Assembly (NCBI RefSeq): GCF_004803715.2
Contig: NZ_CP039383.2
Coordinates: 1,922,001-1,986,000, forward strand
DNA: 64,000 nucleotides
Direction of reading: 5' to 3'
Source: Luteimonas yindakuii
GTDB lineage: Bacteria > Pseudomonadota > Gammaproteobacteria > Xanthomonadales > Xanthomonadaceae
The notes under the pieces were generated by a model. That model did not search any database. It had not been told where the DNA came from and saw nothing but the letters and a program-made list of their open reading frames with translations. The position numbers and the translations under genes are program-made. This document shows positions 1 through 9,395 of this stretch, piece after piece; the stretch's first letter is position 1; every line of letters begins with the position of its first letter.

Positions 1-1503
1 CCGCTCCAGCCGCGCGATCTCCTCGGCGCGGGCCGCCAGGATCAGCACCGCGGCGCGCTCCTGGTCGAGGCCTTCGATTTCGAACTCCAGCACTTCGTCG
101 GCACCCAGGTCGGACAGGTCCTCCGCGGTGCGCACGCCGTGCGAGGCCAGCGCATAGGCGATGGCGTCTTCCATGCCCGGCAGCTGCAGCAGGTCGTCGG
201 ACGGCGCGTTCTCGTCCAGCTCCTCCTCGACCGCCAGCGCGTCGTTGAGCAGCGCGTCGCGGGCGCGGGCGCGCAGTTCCTCGACGATGTCCTCGTCGAA
301 GCCCTCCACCGCCAGCAGCTCGCCCATCGGCACGTAGGCGATTTCCTCGACCGTGCTGAAGCCTTCAGCCACCAGGATGCCGGCGATTTCCTCGTCGACC
401 TCGAGCTTGTCCTGGAACAGCTGGCGGGCGGTGGCCTGCTCGGCCTCGCTCTTGGCCTGCACCTGCTCCGCGGTCATGACGTTGAGCTGCCAGCCGGTCA
501 TGCGGCTGGCCAGGCGCACGTTCTGGCCGCCCTTGCCGATCGCCTTGGCGAGGAAGTCCTCGGCCACGGCCAGGTCCATCGAATGCTTGTCCTCGTCGAC
601 CACGATCGACTGCACTTCCGCCGGCGCCATCGCGTTGATCACGAACTGCGCCGGGTTGTCCGACCACAGCACGATGTCGACGCGCTCGCCGTTGAGTTCG
701 TTCGACACCGCCTGCACGCGCGAGCCGCGCATGCCGATGCAGGCGCCGATCGGATCGGTGCGGTTGTCATGCGCGAGCACCGCGATCTTGGCGCGATCGC
801 CCGGGTCGCGGGCGCAGGCCATGATCGACACCAGGCCCTGGCCCACTTCCGGCACCTCGAGCTTGAACAGCTCGATCATGAATTCCGGGGCGGCGCGGCT
901 GATGAACAGCTGCGGGCCGCGGGGTTCGCTGCGCACGTCGTACAGGTAACCGCGGATGCGGTCGCCGGCGCGCACGACGTCGCGCGGGATCGCCTTGTCC
1001 TTGGGGATGAAGGCCTCGGCGTTGCCGCCGAGATCGACGTACACGTTGCCGCGCTCCACGCGCTTGACCACGCCGGTGACCAGCTCGCCCACGCGATCCT
1101 TCCAGGCATCCACCACCTGCTGGCGCTCGGCCTCGCGCACGCGCTGCACGATCACCTGCTTGGCGGCCTGCGCGGCGATGCGCCCGAACTCGGCGTTGTC
1201 GATCTGCTCTTCGATGTAGTCGCCGACCTCGACGCCCTCGGCCTCGTCGATCGCGTCCATCAGGCGGATCTGGCGGTCGGGCGACTCCATCACCACGTCA
1301 TCGGCAACCACTTCCCAGCGGCGGAAAGTGTCGTACGTACCGTCCTTGGAATCGATCGCCACGCGCGTGAGCACGTCCTGGTCGACGTAGCGCTTCTTGG
1401 CCGCAGTGGCCAGCGCCGCTTCGATCGCCTCGAGGATGACGGACTCCGGCACGCCCTTCTCGTTGGCGACCGCGTCGACGACCATCAACAGTTCCTTGCT
1501 CAT
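1..1503 (-). CDS. nusA: Transcription termination/antitermination factor NusA (3' end cut by window)
   Basis: NusA binds RNA polymerase and nascent RNA and modulates pausing, termination and antitermination. The reading frame is open for 501 codons from the ATG at 1503 to the window edge with no stop. The family is about 500 residues in this group, so probably only a few residues are missing. Visible parts are the N-terminal RNAP-binding domain ([19 protein letters not shown]), the S1 domain ([20 protein letters not shown]), KH domains ([15 protein letters not shown] and [18 protein letters not shown]), and two acidic C-terminal repeats ([15 protein letters not shown] and [16 protein letters not shown]). 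It lies downstream of rimP in the classical rimP-nusA order, 129 bp away, and is presumably co-transcribed with it. Confidence 0.97.
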   Translation of the reverse strand, partial: MSKELLMVVDAVANEKGVPESVILEAIEAALATAAKKRYVDQDVLTRVAIDSKDGTYDTFRRWEVVADDVVMESPDRQIRLMDAIDEAEGVEVGDYIEEQIDNAEFGRIAAQAAKQVIVQRVREAERQQVVDAWKDRVGELVTGVVKRVERGNVYVDLGGNAEAFIPKDKAIPRDVVRAGDRIRGYLYDVRSEPRGPQLFISRAAPEFMIELFKLEVPEVGQGLVSIMACARDPGDRAKIAVLAHDNRTDPIGACIGMRGSRVQAVSNELNGERVDIVLWSDNPAQFVINAMAPAEVQSIVVDEDKHSMDLAVAEDFLAKAIGKGGQNVRLASRMTGWQLNVMTAEQVQAKSEAEQATARQLFQDKLEVDEEIAGILVAEGFSTVEEIAYVPMGELLAVEGFDEDIVEELRARARDALLNDALAVEEELDENAPSDDLLQLPGMEDAIAYALASHGVRTAEDLSDLGADEVLEFEIEGLDQERAAVLILAARAEEIARLER

Positions 1504-1632
1504 TCTGTTACGCCTCTGAGATGTCTTGGATTCGTCTTCGGAGACCGGAGGTCGAGCCCCGAAGCTCCGCCAGTCCGTTCCGGACTGCCTGCCCCGTCAA
1601 GGGGCCAATGTCTGTTGTGATGCCCCGTCGCC

Positions 1633-2211
1633 TCAGGCGGCAGGACCGTCGCTACGCTTCTTCGCGCCACTCTTGCCGGGGCGTGCGTCGCGTCCGGACG
1701 CCTCGTCCTTCGCCGGGGCCAGCCCGAGGGCCACCCAGTCCGGCACCAGCCGCGCCTTTTCGATGTTGTCGGCCACCACTTCGAAGGGCTGCCCATCGAT
1801 GTCGAACGTGATCCGCTCGTCATCCACGGACACGATGCGCCCGGTCAGCCGACGGCGGCCATTCTGCGGCAGCTTCAGCACGACCTTCGCGGTCTCGCCA
1901 TTGAAGCGCGCGAACTGCGCCGCCGAGAACAGCGGCCGGTCGATCCCGGGCGACGACACTTCGAGCGTGTAGTGGCTCGTGATCGGATCCTCGACGTCGA
2001 GCTGGGCCGAGACCTCGCGACTGACCGCCTCGCAATCCTCGATCGTCACGCCGGGGCCGACGGCATCGCCTTCGCTGCCGGGACGGTCGATATACAGCCG
2101 CAGCAGCGCACTGCCCGGATTGGGCAGATACTCCGCGCCCAGCAGTTCCAGCCCGAGGGCTTCCACCGTGGGCTTCAGCAGTTCGATGATTCGGGTTGCA
2201 TTGTCAGCCAC
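1633..2211 (-). CDS. rimP: Ribosome maturation factor RimP
   Basis: RimP is needed for maturation of the 30S subunit. The protein has 192 residues. The N-terminal domain begins [20 protein letters not shown], followed by the conserved [19 protein letters not shown] and the [10 protein letters not shown] motif. A C-terminal Sm-like domain and a lysine-rich tail complete it. I chose the GTG at 2211 because the family aligns from there and AAAGGAG lies about 12 nt upstream. An open in-frame extension to 2319 would run through the hairpin at 2265-2287 and looks non-coding. The gene sits between the initiator tRNA gene and nusA, as in Escherichia coli (metY-rimP-nusA). Confidence 0.95.
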   Translation of the reverse strand: MADNATRIIELLKPTVEALGLELLGAEYLPNPGSALLRLYIDRPGSEGDAVGPGVTIEDCEAVSREVSAQLDVEDPITSHYTLEVSSPGIDRPLFSAAQFARFNGETAKVVLKLPQNGRRRLTGRIVSVDDERITFDIDGQPFEVVADNIEKARLVPDWVALGLAPAKDEASGRDARPGKSGAKKRSDGPAA

Positions 2212-2264
2212 GAATGCTCCGGCTCCTTTCGATCCGGTAAACGAAAATCCGCCCCTGAAACAGC

Positions 2265-2287
2265 CAAGGGGCCCGATGGGCCCCTTG
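2265..2287 (-). terminator. Perfect 10-bp hairpin between metY and rimP (terminator/attenuator)
   Basis: Two 10-base arms (CAAGGGGCCC and GGGCCCCTTG) flank a 3-base loop. Read on the minus strand the stem is followed by GCTGTTTC, which is only a weak U-tract. It lies 117 bp past the end of the initiator tRNA and 53 bp before the rimP start. It may end the tRNA transcript while letting some polymerase continue into rimP-nusA. The hairpin is seen directly; its function is inferred. Confidence 0.6.
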
Positions 2288-2404
2288 TCCGATGACGCTG
2301 GATTTCGGTGCCGGCACACGGAGCAACGTGTACCGACTCAGCCCGATCGCGACCGGTACCGCCGGAATGCCTCCCTTGAGGACATTCCACCGACCGCGAA
2401 AAGC

Positions 2405-2481
2405 TGGTAGCGGGGGCAGGATTTGAACCTGCGACCTTCGGGTTATGAGCCCGACGAGCTGCCAGACTGCTCCACCCCGCA
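2405..2481 (-). tRNA. metY: Initiator tRNA-fMet (CAU)
   Basis: A 77-nt cloverleaf with encoded CCA (2405-2407). It starts TGCGGGGTGGAGCAG and has the anticodon loop CTCATAA. Initiator hallmarks are visible: no Watson-Crick pair at position 1:72 (U against U) and three consecutive G:C pairs (GGG/CCC) at the base of the anticodon stem. It precedes rimP-nusA, which matches the metY locus of Escherichia coli. It has its own strong promoter at 2494-2522. Confidence 0.96.
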
Positions 2482-2493
2482 GCAGAGAAGTGA

Positions 2494-2522
2494 ATTATGA
2501 CGATCGACCGGTTTGATTGCAA
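2494..2522 (-). promoter_or_regulatory. Sigma-70 promoter of the initiator tRNA gene
   Basis: On the minus strand the -35 element TTGCAA (2517-2522) and the -10 element CATAAT (2494-2499) are separated by exactly 17 bp. The -10 ends 12 bp before the first tRNA base, so transcription would start within a few bases of the mature 5' end. This is the best match to a full -35/-10 promoter that I noticed in the window. Confidence 0.75.
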
Positions 2523-2539
2523 CCCCGGATGATCGTTTC

Positions 2540-2565
2540 GATGGATATATCGCGATACATCCATC
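2540..2565. repeat. 26-bp near-perfect palindrome between nuoN and metY
   Basis: The sequence reads as two arms meeting at TATCGCGATA, with outer arms GATGGAT and ATCCATC and a single mismatched pair (A against C). It is AT-richer than its surroundings. It lies 18 bp upstream of the -35 box of the tRNA promoter and 43 bp past the nuoN stop. It could be a dimeric regulator's operator or a transcript-end hairpin. No T-tract follows on either strand, which favours a DNA site. Confidence 0.55.
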
Positions 2566-2608
2566 ACCGCGGCGCGCACCATCGATGCGGCGCCGCGGGT
2601 ATTGCGGC

Positions 2609-4078
2609 TTACAGCGTGGCGAACGCCTGCTGGCACCAGTCCATCACCGGACTCCAGGCCAGCCCCAGCACCAGCAGTGCAAGCGCATTGACCGTGAACA
2701 CCACGCGCAATGCCGTGCCGCGTCGCGGCGATGCCGGCTCGCCGACCGGCTCGTCGAAGTACATCACCTTGATCACGCGCAGGTAGTAGAACGCGCCGAT
2801 CACCGCGAACACGATGGCCACGATCGCAAGCCACAGCATGTCGGCCTCGACCACCGCGCGCAGCACCGCAACCTTGGCCCAGAAGCCCAGGAACGGCGGC
2901 ACACCGGCCAGCGAAGCCATGGTGATCAACACCAGGAAGGCCATCCACGGACTGCGTGCATTGAGTCCACGGAAATCGTCGATGCGATCCGCTTCGAACC
3001 CCTGGCGCGACAGCATGACGATGGCGCCGAACGCGGCCGCCGACATGATCGCGTAGCTGATCGTGTAGAACATCGCCGCGGCGAAACCGTCGGTGCCACC
3101 ACCGGCAATGCCGAGGAACAGGAAGCCGACGTGGGAGACCGTGGAATACGCGAGCATGCGCTTGAGGTTGGTCTGCGCGAGCGCCACCACGTTGCCCACC
3201 GCCAGCGACGCTGCCGCGAGCACCCCCACCAGCAGCTGCCAGTATTCCTGCATCGGGCCGAGGCCGCCTTCGAACAGACGGAAGGCCATGCCGAATGCGG
3301 CGAGCTTGGGTGCCGAGCCGATGAAGATCGTGATCGGCGTGGGCGCACCGTGGTAGGTGTCCGGCAGCCACATGTGGAACGGCGCGGCACCGAACTTGAA
3401 CGCCACGCCGACCACCACGAACACCATCCCGGTGAGCAGCAGCGTGTGGTCTTCCCCGGAGACGCTGGCCGCGGCCTCGCGGATTCCGTCCAGCGCCAGC
3501 GTGCCGGTGGCGCCATAGACCAGCGACAGGCCGTACAGCAGCAGTCCGGACGCAAGCGAACCCAGCACGAAGTACTTCATGCCCGCTTCCGAGGCCTGCG
3601 GGCTGTCACGATCGGTGACCACCAGCGCGTAGGAGCACAGCGCCAGCAGCTCGAGGCCGAGGTAGAGCATGGTCAGGTTGCCGGCCGAGACCAGCAGCAT
3701 CATGCCGACCGTGGCGAACAGCATCAGCACCATCATCTCGCCGCGGTACAACCCCCGCTCGCGCATATACGACCAGCTGTACGACGCGGCCAGCGCGGCC
3801 ACCACCAGGATGGTGAACTTGAGGACGTCCGAGACCGTGTCACGGATGAAGACGCCTTCCATCACTTCGCCCTGCCCGCCGATGCCGAGCGCGACGGTGA
3901 GGGCCGCGACCAGCAGCGTGGCGATGCCGAGGGACTGGGTGACGATGCGCTGGCGGTCCGACAGGAACAGGTCGAGCATCAGCAGGGCGAAGGCGCCGAA
4001 CACCACCACCAGCTCGGGAGCCAATGGCGCGAACTCGGCGAAGGTGCGGACGGGAGGCGTCATGGTGGCGACGGTCAT
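2609..4078 (-). CDS. nuoN: NADH-quinone oxidoreductase subunit N
   Basis: Proton-pumping, antiporter-like membrane subunit of complex I. The protein has 489 residues, nearly all in hydrophobic helices, the usual length for NuoN. Typical segments are LELLALCSYALVVTDR, KYFVLGSLASGLLLYG, TNLKRMLAYSTVSHVGF and SLAGVPPFLGFWAK, which carry the lysines and glutamate of the antiporter fold. GGAAAG precedes the ATG by 7 nt. It is the last gene of the operon, 13 bp after nuoM. Confidence 0.96.
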   Translation of the reverse strand: MTVATMTPPVRTFAEFAPLAPELVVVFGAFALLMLDLFLSDRQRIVTQSLGIATLLVAALTVALGIGGQGEVMEGVFIRDTVSDVLKFTILVVAALAASYSWSYMRERGLYRGEMMVLMLFATVGMMLLVSAGNLTMLYLGLELLALCSYALVVTDRDSPQASEAGMKYFVLGSLASGLLLYGLSLVYGATGTLALDGIREAAASVSGEDHTLLLTGMVFVVVGVAFKFGAAPFHMWLPDTYHGAPTPITIFIGSAPKLAAFGMAFRLFEGGLGPMQEYWQLLVGVLAAASLAVGNVVALAQTNLKRMLAYSTVSHVGFLFLGIAGGGTDGFAAAMFYTISYAIMSAAAFGAIVMLSRQGFEADRIDDFRGLNARSPWMAFLVLITMASLAGVPPFLGFWAKVAVLRAVVEADMLWLAIVAIVFAVIGAFYYLRVIKVMYFDEPVGEPASPRRGTALRVVFTVNALALLVLGLAWSPVMDWCQQAFATL

Positions 4079-4091
4079 CGCGGGTCTTTCC

Positions 4092-5603
4092 TCAAAGCTT
4101 GGTGGCGGTGAGCAGGTCCGCCAGTTGCGCGATGGACGGCTCCATCAGGTCGGTGAGCGGCTTGGGGTACACGCCGATCGCCAGCACGAAGATGGCGAAC
4201 ACGCCGAGCACCAGCGCTTCGCGCTTGTTGATATCGGTCAGCGCGGCGACATGCGCGTTGGCGACTTCGCCATACAGCGTGCGCCGCACCAGCCACAGGC
4301 TGTAGGCCGCACCGATGATCAGGGTCAGCGCCGCGGTGAAGGCGATCAGCGGATGCGCCTGGAACGAGGCCATCACCACCATGAACTCGCCGACGAAGCC
4401 CGACGTGCCCGGCAGGCCGGAGTTGGCCATCGCGAAGAACACCATGAACGCCGCGAACCACGGCATCACGCTGGCGACGCCGCCGTAGTCACGGATCATG
4501 CGCGTGTGCATGCGGTCGTAGACCACGCCGACGCAGGAGAACATCGCGCCGGAAATGAAGCCGTGCGAGATCATCTGCACCATCGCGCCCTGCAGGCCCA
4601 GACGTGCCGCATCCGGGTTGCCGGTGTCGCGGATCAGGGTGAAGGCGATGAAGATGCCCAGCGTCACGAAGCCCATGTGCGAGATCGACGAATAGGCGAT
4701 CAGCTTCTTCATGTCCGCCTGCACCAGCGCGACCATGCCGACATAGACGATCGCGATCAGGCTCGCCGCGATCACCAGCCAGGCCCACTCATGGCCCGCG
4801 TCGGGCGTGATCGGCAGGCTGAAGCGCAGGAAGCCGTAGCCGCCGATCTTCAGCATGATCGCCGCTAGGATCACCGAACCACCGGTGGGCGCCTCGACGT
4901 GGGCGTCCGGCAACCAGGTGTGCACCGGGAACATCGGCACCTTGACCGCGAACGCGATCAGGAAGGCGAAGAACAGCCACATCTGCTCGGTGGCGTTGAG
5001 CGGCAGCGCATACAGGTCGGGCAGCTGCCAGCTGCCGCCCTTGAGGTACAGGTACACCAGGCCGACCAGCATGAAGACCGAGCCGAGGAACGTGTACAGG
5101 AAGAACTTCATCGCCGCGTACACCCGGCGCGGGCCGCCCCAGATGCCGATGATGATGAACATCGGGATCAGCATGCCTTCGAAGAACACATAGAACAGCA
5201 GCGCGTCGACGGCGGCGAACACGCCGATCATCATGCCCTCGAGGATCATGAACGCCGCGAAGTAATGCGCGACGCGCTTGTCGATCGAGCCCCACGCGCC
5301 GATCAGCACCAGCACCGTGGTGATCGTGGTCAGCACGATCAGGGCGATCGAGATGCCGTCCGCGCCAAGGTGGTAGCGGATGTCGTAGGCGGGAATCCAC
5401 TCCCGGTGCTCGACGAACTGCAGTCCGGCTGCTGCGCCGTCGAAGCCGGACAGCAACAGCAGGCTGGCCGCGAGCGTGAGCACGGCGAAACCGAGCGCCA
5501 CCCAGCGGGCGGTGTTCGGGCGCGCGTTGCCGCACAGCAGGGTCAACACGCCGCCGAGGATCGGCAGCCAGATCAGAAGGCTGAGGAGGGGCCAGTTCGC
5601 CAC
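4092..5603 (-). CDS. nuoM: NADH-quinone oxidoreductase subunit M
   Basis: Antiporter-like proton-pumping membrane subunit of complex I with 503 residues. Recognisable segments are VKVPMFPVHTWLPDAHVEAP, ILAAIMLKIGGYGFLRF and DMKKLIAYSSISHMGFVTLG, which carry the conserved lysines of the proton path. The start is a GTG at 5603 (MANWPLLSLLIWLP). It lies between nuoL (26 bp upstream) and nuoN (13 bp downstream). Confidence 0.96.
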   Translation of the reverse strand: MANWPLLSLLIWLPILGGVLTLLCGNARPNTARWVALGFAVLTLAASLLLLSGFDGAAAGLQFVEHREWIPAYDIRYHLGADGISIALIVLTTITTVLVLIGAWGSIDKRVAHYFAAFMILEGMMIGVFAAVDALLFYVFFEGMLIPMFIIIGIWGGPRRVYAAMKFFLYTFLGSVFMLVGLVYLYLKGGSWQLPDLYALPLNATEQMWLFFAFLIAFAVKVPMFPVHTWLPDAHVEAPTGGSVILAAIMLKIGGYGFLRFSLPITPDAGHEWAWLVIAASLIAIVYVGMVALVQADMKKLIAYSSISHMGFVTLGIFIAFTLIRDTGNPDAARLGLQGAMVQMISHGFISGAMFSCVGVVYDRMHTRMIRDYGGVASVMPWFAAFMVFFAMANSGLPGTSGFVGEFMVVMASFQAHPLIAFTAALTLIIGAAYSLWLVRRTLYGEVANAHVAALTDINKREALVLGVFAIFVLAIGVYPKPLTDLMEPSIAQLADLLTATKL

Positions 5604-5629
5604 GTTTCTTTATTCCGTATGGTGTTGCG

Positions 5630-7747
5630 TCAGCGCCAGTGGAAGATCAGCACGGCCAGCAGAGCAATCAGGCCGAGAATCATCGCGAAGGCGTAGTGGT
5701 AGAGATAGCCGGACTGCAGGCGACGGGTCACGCTGGCGACCAGGTCGACCACGCGCGCGGCGCCATTGACGAACAGGCCGTCGATCAGCTTCTCGTCGAT
5801 CTTGCGCGAACCCTGGCCGAGCACCAGACCGCCGCCGGCGAACCCGTCGATCCACAGGTCGTCGGCCCAGTACTTCTTCTCCAGCACCCGGATCGGCAAC
5901 GCGAACATCCGCGCGGCCCTAGCCGGGAGATCGGTGCGCCAGACGTACATCAGGGTCGCGAGCAGGAAGCCCGCCAGCATCAGCCAGAAGGTCGGGACCT
6001 TGAAGCCATGCACGGCGTAGGCGACCGGCCCGTGCCAGAGGGTGTCCTTGAGCTGCAGCACGGTGTCACGCGCAGGCGCCAGGTCGATCGCACCGAGGAA
6101 GAACGGCAGCTGCTCCGTGTGGCCACTCCAGTCGGTCCCGAACAGCATCGGGCCGACGGTGAAGAAACCGATCGCGATCGACGGGATCGCCAGCAGCACC
6201 AGCGGCAGCGTCACCACCCACGGCGATTCGTGCGGCTCATGCGGGCCATGGTGATCGTGATGGCCGTGGCCGTCATCGTGCAGCGGCTCGTGCAGGGTCT
6301 GCTGGCCGTGCTCGTCCTTCGCGGCCACCGGATGCGACGGCGTGGCGTGGCGGAAGCGCTCCTCGCCGAAGAAGGTCATGTACAGCAGGCGGAAGCTGTA
6401 GAAGCTGGTGACGAAGGCGCCCAGCAGCACCGCCCAGTAGCCGTAGGTGCCGACCCAGCCCATGCGCTCGGCGGCGTGGCCGGCGGCCTCGATGATGGTG
6501 TCCTTCGAGTAGAAGCCCGACAGGAACGGCGTGCCGACGAGCGCGAGCGTGCCGATCACGCTGGTCCAGAAGGTGACCGGCATGTACTTGCGCAGGCCGC
6601 CCATCTTGCGCATGTCCTGCTCGTGGTGCATGCCGATGATCACCGAACCCGCGGCGAGGAACAGCAGCGCCTTGAAGAACGCATGGGTCATCAGGTGGAA
6701 GACCGCGGCGGAATACGCCGACACGCCCAGCGCCACCGTCATGTAGCCCAGCTGCGACAGCGTCGAATAGGCGACGACGCGCTTGATGTCGTTCTGCACG
6801 ATGCCGATCAGGCCGGTGAAGAAGGCCGTGGTCGCACCGATGAAGAGGATGAAGGCCAGCGCGGTATCGCTGAGTTCGAACAGCGGCGACATGCGCGCCA
6901 CCATGAAGATGCCCGCGGTGACCATCGTCGCGGCGTGGATCAGCGCGGAGATCGGGGTCGGGCCTTCCATCGAGTCCGGCAGCCACACATGCAGCGGCAC
7001 CTGCGCCGACTTGCCCATCGCGCCGATGAACAGGCAGATGCAGATCAACGTTGCCACCGACCATGGATAGCCCGCGAAGACCTCCACCACCTGGCCGCCA
7101 CCGACGCGATCGGTGGCGTTGGCGAACACGGTGGCGTAGTCGAGCGTGCCGAACCAGTACAGCACGCCGGCGATGCCGAGCAGGAAGCCGAAGTCACCGA
7201 CGCGGTTGACCAGGAACGCCTTCATGTTGGCGAACACCGCGCTCGGTTTCTTGAACCAGAAGCCGATCAGCAGGTACGACACCAGGCCCACCGCTTCCCA
7301 GCCGAAGAACAGCTGCAGGAAGTTGTTGCTCATCACCAGCATGAGCATCGAGAAGGTGAACAGCGAGATGTAGCTGAAGAACCGCTGGTAGCCCGGATCC
7401 TCGTGCATGTAGCCGATGGTGTAGATGTGCACCAGCAGCGACACGAAGGTCACCACCACCATCATCATCGCGGTGAGGCGGTCGATCATGAAGCCCACGT
7501 GCGCCGAATAGCTGGCCACGTCGAACACCGTGTAGATGTTCTCGTTGTACGGCGCGGCGCCCTGCAGGAGCTGCCAGAGCACGTAGCACGACAGCACGCA
7601 GCTCGTGGCGACGCCGAGGATCGTCACGCTGTGCGCGCCGGCACGGCCGACCTGCCGCCCGAACAGGCCGGCGATGATCGAGCCGAGCAGCGGCGCGAGC
7701 ACGATGATCAGCAGGTGGGTTGTCGAAATTGCCATCTGGATATCCAT
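5630..7747 (-). CDS. nuoL: NADH-quinone oxidoreductase subunit L
   Basis: The largest membrane subunit of complex I: an antiporter-like core plus the long lateral helix at the C terminus. It has 705 residues against about 613 in Escherichia coli. Conserved segments include LFIGAMGKSAQVPLHVWLPD, SALIHAATMVTAGIFMVAR and QNDIKRVVAYSTLSQLGYM. Part of the extra length is a histidine-rich loop around residues 480-510 (DDGHGHHDHHGPHEPHE, at about 6225-6312) before the helix SPWVVTLPLVLLAIP. The start at 7747 gives MDIQMAIS; a start four codons later (7735) is possible. It is separated from nuoK by 191 bp, the largest gap within the operon. Confidence 0.95.
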   Translation of the reverse strand: MDIQMAISTTHLLIIVLAPLLGSIIAGLFGRQVGRAGAHSVTILGVATSCVLSCYVLWQLLQGAAPYNENIYTVFDVASYSAHVGFMIDRLTAMMMVVVTFVSLLVHIYTIGYMHEDPGYQRFFSYISLFTFSMLMLVMSNNFLQLFFGWEAVGLVSYLLIGFWFKKPSAVFANMKAFLVNRVGDFGFLLGIAGVLYWFGTLDYATVFANATDRVGGGQVVEVFAGYPWSVATLICICLFIGAMGKSAQVPLHVWLPDSMEGPTPISALIHAATMVTAGIFMVARMSPLFELSDTALAFILFIGATTAFFTGLIGIVQNDIKRVVAYSTLSQLGYMTVALGVSAYSAAVFHLMTHAFFKALLFLAAGSVIIGMHHEQDMRKMGGLRKYMPVTFWTSVIGTLALVGTPFLSGFYSKDTIIEAAGHAAERMGWVGTYGYWAVLLGAFVTSFYSFRLLYMTFFGEERFRHATPSHPVAAKDEHGQQTLHEPLHDDGHGHHDHHGPHEPHESPWVVTLPLVLLAIPSIAIGFFTVGPMLFGTDWSGHTEQLPFFLGAIDLAPARDTVLQLKDTLWHGPVAYAVHGFKVPTFWLMLAGFLLATLMYVWRTDLPARAARMFALPIRVLEKKYWADDLWIDGFAGGGLVLGQGSRKIDEKLIDGLFVNGAARVVDLVASVTRRLQSGYLYHYAFAMILGLIALLAVLIFHWR

Positions 7748-7938
7748 TGACCGGGTCGCGCCGGGGCGGACCGTTACAGCCGTTCGGGTGACATGCGTCG
7801 CCGTGTGTCACCGCGTCGAAAATCGCGTGTGGTGCGTGCCATCCATGGCGGTACTGCGCGGGCTCCGGAGAGTCCGGCCCGGCCATCCATGACCGGGCGT
7901 TGGCGGCAGCGCGAGCCCAGGCTCGCAAGCGCTGCCGC

Positions 7939-8262
7939 TTACCCCTTCAGCGTGTCGATATCGGCCACGTTGATGGTGTTGCGGTTGCGGAACAGCGTGA
8001 CCAGGATCGCGAGGCCGATCGCGGCCTCCGCCGCCGCGACCGTGAGGATGAAGAACACGAAGACCTGGCCGCTGGCATCGCCGAAGTGCCGCGAGAACCC
8101 GATGAAGTTGACGTTCACCGCCAGCAGCATCAGCTCGATCGACATCAGCAGCACGATCACGTTCTTCCGGTTGAGGAAGATGCCGGCCACGCTGATGCAG
8201 AACAGCACCGCGCCGAGTGCGAGGTAATGGCCCAGCGCCAGCCCTTCTCCGAACAGACTCAT
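7939..8262 (-). CDS. nuoK: NADH-quinone oxidoreductase subunit K
   Basis: Small three-helix membrane subunit of complex I, 107 residues against about 100 in the family. The helices are visible as [40 protein letters not shown] and [20 protein letters not shown], with the conserved membrane glutamates in SIELMLL and AAAEAAIG. Its ATG overlaps the nuoJ stop by 4 bp (ATGA), which implies translational coupling. No gene lies in the 191 bp between it and nuoL. Confidence 0.95.
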   Translation of the reverse strand: MSLFGEGLALGHYLALGAVLFCISVAGIFLNRKNVIVLLMSIELMLLAVNVNFIGFSRHFGDASGQVFVFFILTVAAAEAAIGLAILVTLFRNRNTINVADIDTLKG

Positions 8263-8903
8263 GCCTGGCCCTCCCCGTCCTGACCCTGGGTCACGGCAGG
8301 CGCCTGCGGACGCACCGCGTCCATCTTGATGATCCGCACGCGGTCCGAGGCGCGTACCGCGGCCTGCTCGGCCGGGTTCTGCCTCTTCACGCCGACGCGT
8401 GCGCGCAGGGTCAGCATCACCGCGGCCACCACCGCAACGGTCAGGATCAGCGCCGCGATCTCGAACGGCAGCAGGTAGTCACGGAACAGCGTGTGCGCGA
8501 CCCAGGCGGTATTGCCCAGCCCCGCCGCTTCCGCTGGATCGACGCCGAACGGGGTCACCCGCGAGCCGATGCCGATCAGCGTGAGCACCTCGGCCAGCAT
8601 GACCACCGCCACCACCAGCCCGATCGGCAGGTAGCGCACATAGCCCTGGCGCAGGGTGGTGATGTCGATGTCGAGCATCATCACCACGAACAGGAACAGC
8701 ACCATGACCGCGCCGACGTAGACCACCAGCAGCGCCACGCCAAGGAACTCGGCGCCGGCGAGGATCCAGGTACCGGCCGCGCTGAAGAAGGTCAACACCA
8801 GGAACAGCGCGGCGTGGACCGGGTTGCGGACACTGATCACCGCCACCGCCGACATCACGGTGATCGCGGCAAAGCCCAGGAACGCGAGAAGAATGAAATC
8901 CAT
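8259..8903 (-). CDS. nuoJ: NADH-quinone oxidoreductase subunit J
   Basis: Membrane subunit of complex I with five predicted helices and 214 residues. The first helices read [20 protein letters not shown] and [18 protein letters not shown], followed by the conserved [20 protein letters not shown]. The C-terminal tail of about 40 residues is charged and probably cytoplasmic, which makes it longer than the 184-residue Escherichia coli protein. It overlaps nuoK by 4 bp and follows nuoI by 3 bp. Confidence 0.95.
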   Translation of the reverse strand: MDFILLAFLGFAAITVMSAVAVISVRNPVHAALFLVLTFFSAAGTWILAGAEFLGVALLVVYVGAVMVLFLFVVMMLDIDITTLRQGYVRYLPIGLVVAVVMLAEVLTLIGIGSRVTPFGVDPAEAAGLGNTAWVAHTLFRDYLLPFEIAALILTVAVVAAVMLTLRARVGVKRQNPAEQAAVRASDRVRIIKMDAVRPQAPAVTQGQDGEGQA

Positions 8904-8906
8904 GGC

Positions 8907-9395
8907 TTACCTGTAGGCGGCGTCGGTGGCGCGGCGCTCGGCGATTTCCGCCTCGAGCCGGTCACCCAGTGCGAGCAGCTGCGGCTTGCTGACGATGTTC
9001 TCGCCGCGGTTCTCGAAGTGGTACTCGTGGATGTGCGTCTCGACGATCGAATCGACCGGGCAGGATTCCTCGCAGAACCCGCAGTAGATGCACTTGAACA
9101 GGTCGATGTCGTAGCGCGTGGTGCGGCGGGTGCCGTCCTCGCGCTGCGCCGAGTCGATGGTGATCGCCAGCGCCGGGCACACCGCCTCGCACAGCTTGCA
9201 GGCGATGCAGCGCTCCTCGCCATTGGGATACCGGCGCAGTGCATGCAACCCGCGGAAGCGCGGCGACTGCGGCGTCTTCTCCATCGGGTACATCAGCGTG
9301 TACTTGTCGCGCCAGAGGTACTTGAAGGTCAGCCTCATGCCGCCCAGGAGTTCCAGCAGCAGCAGGCTGCGGAAGAAATTGCCAACGCGGCTCAT
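8907..9395 (-). CDS. nuoI: NADH-quinone oxidoreductase subunit I (2x[4Fe-4S])
   Basis: Peripheral-arm subunit carrying the two clusters N6a and N6b that pass electrons toward NuoB and quinone. It has 162 residues. Two ferredoxin motifs are clear: [12 protein letters not shown] and [12 protein letters not shown]. The start ATG at 9395 ([19 protein letters not shown]) overlaps the nuoH stop by 4 bp. The same frame stays open upstream, but that part is antisense or out of frame to nuoH and is not used. Confidence 0.96.
   Translation of the reverse strand: MSRVGNFFRSLLLLELLGGMRLTFKYLWRDKYTLMYPMEKTPQSPRFRGLHALRRYPNGEERCIACKLCEAVCPALAITIDSAQREDGTRRTTRYDIDLFKCIYCGFCEESCPVDSIVETHIHEYHFENRGENIVSKPQLLALGDRLEAEIAERRATDAAYR

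Noticed and set aside
1-1503. nusA as a pseudogene because it lacks a stop
   Set aside because: The frame simply runs to the window edge; length and domains indicate an intact gene that continues for a few residues.
2212-2319. N-terminal extension of RimP upstream of the GTG at 2211
   Set aside because: It runs through a terminator-like hairpin and matches nothing in the family; a good ribosome site lies at the GTG.
5639-7750. 703-codon open frame opposite nuoL, and similar long antisense frames opposite nusA (139-1620), nuoG (10612-12807) and the first receptor gene (41573-44506)
   Set aside because: They are mirror frames of GC-rich coding sequence. Their translations are His/Arg/Gln-rich and featureless, while the other strand encodes well-known families.
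7748-7938. Possible small gene between nuoK and nuoL
   Set aside because: The gap is only 191 bp. Open frames there continue from shadow frames and have no ribosome site or recognisable product.
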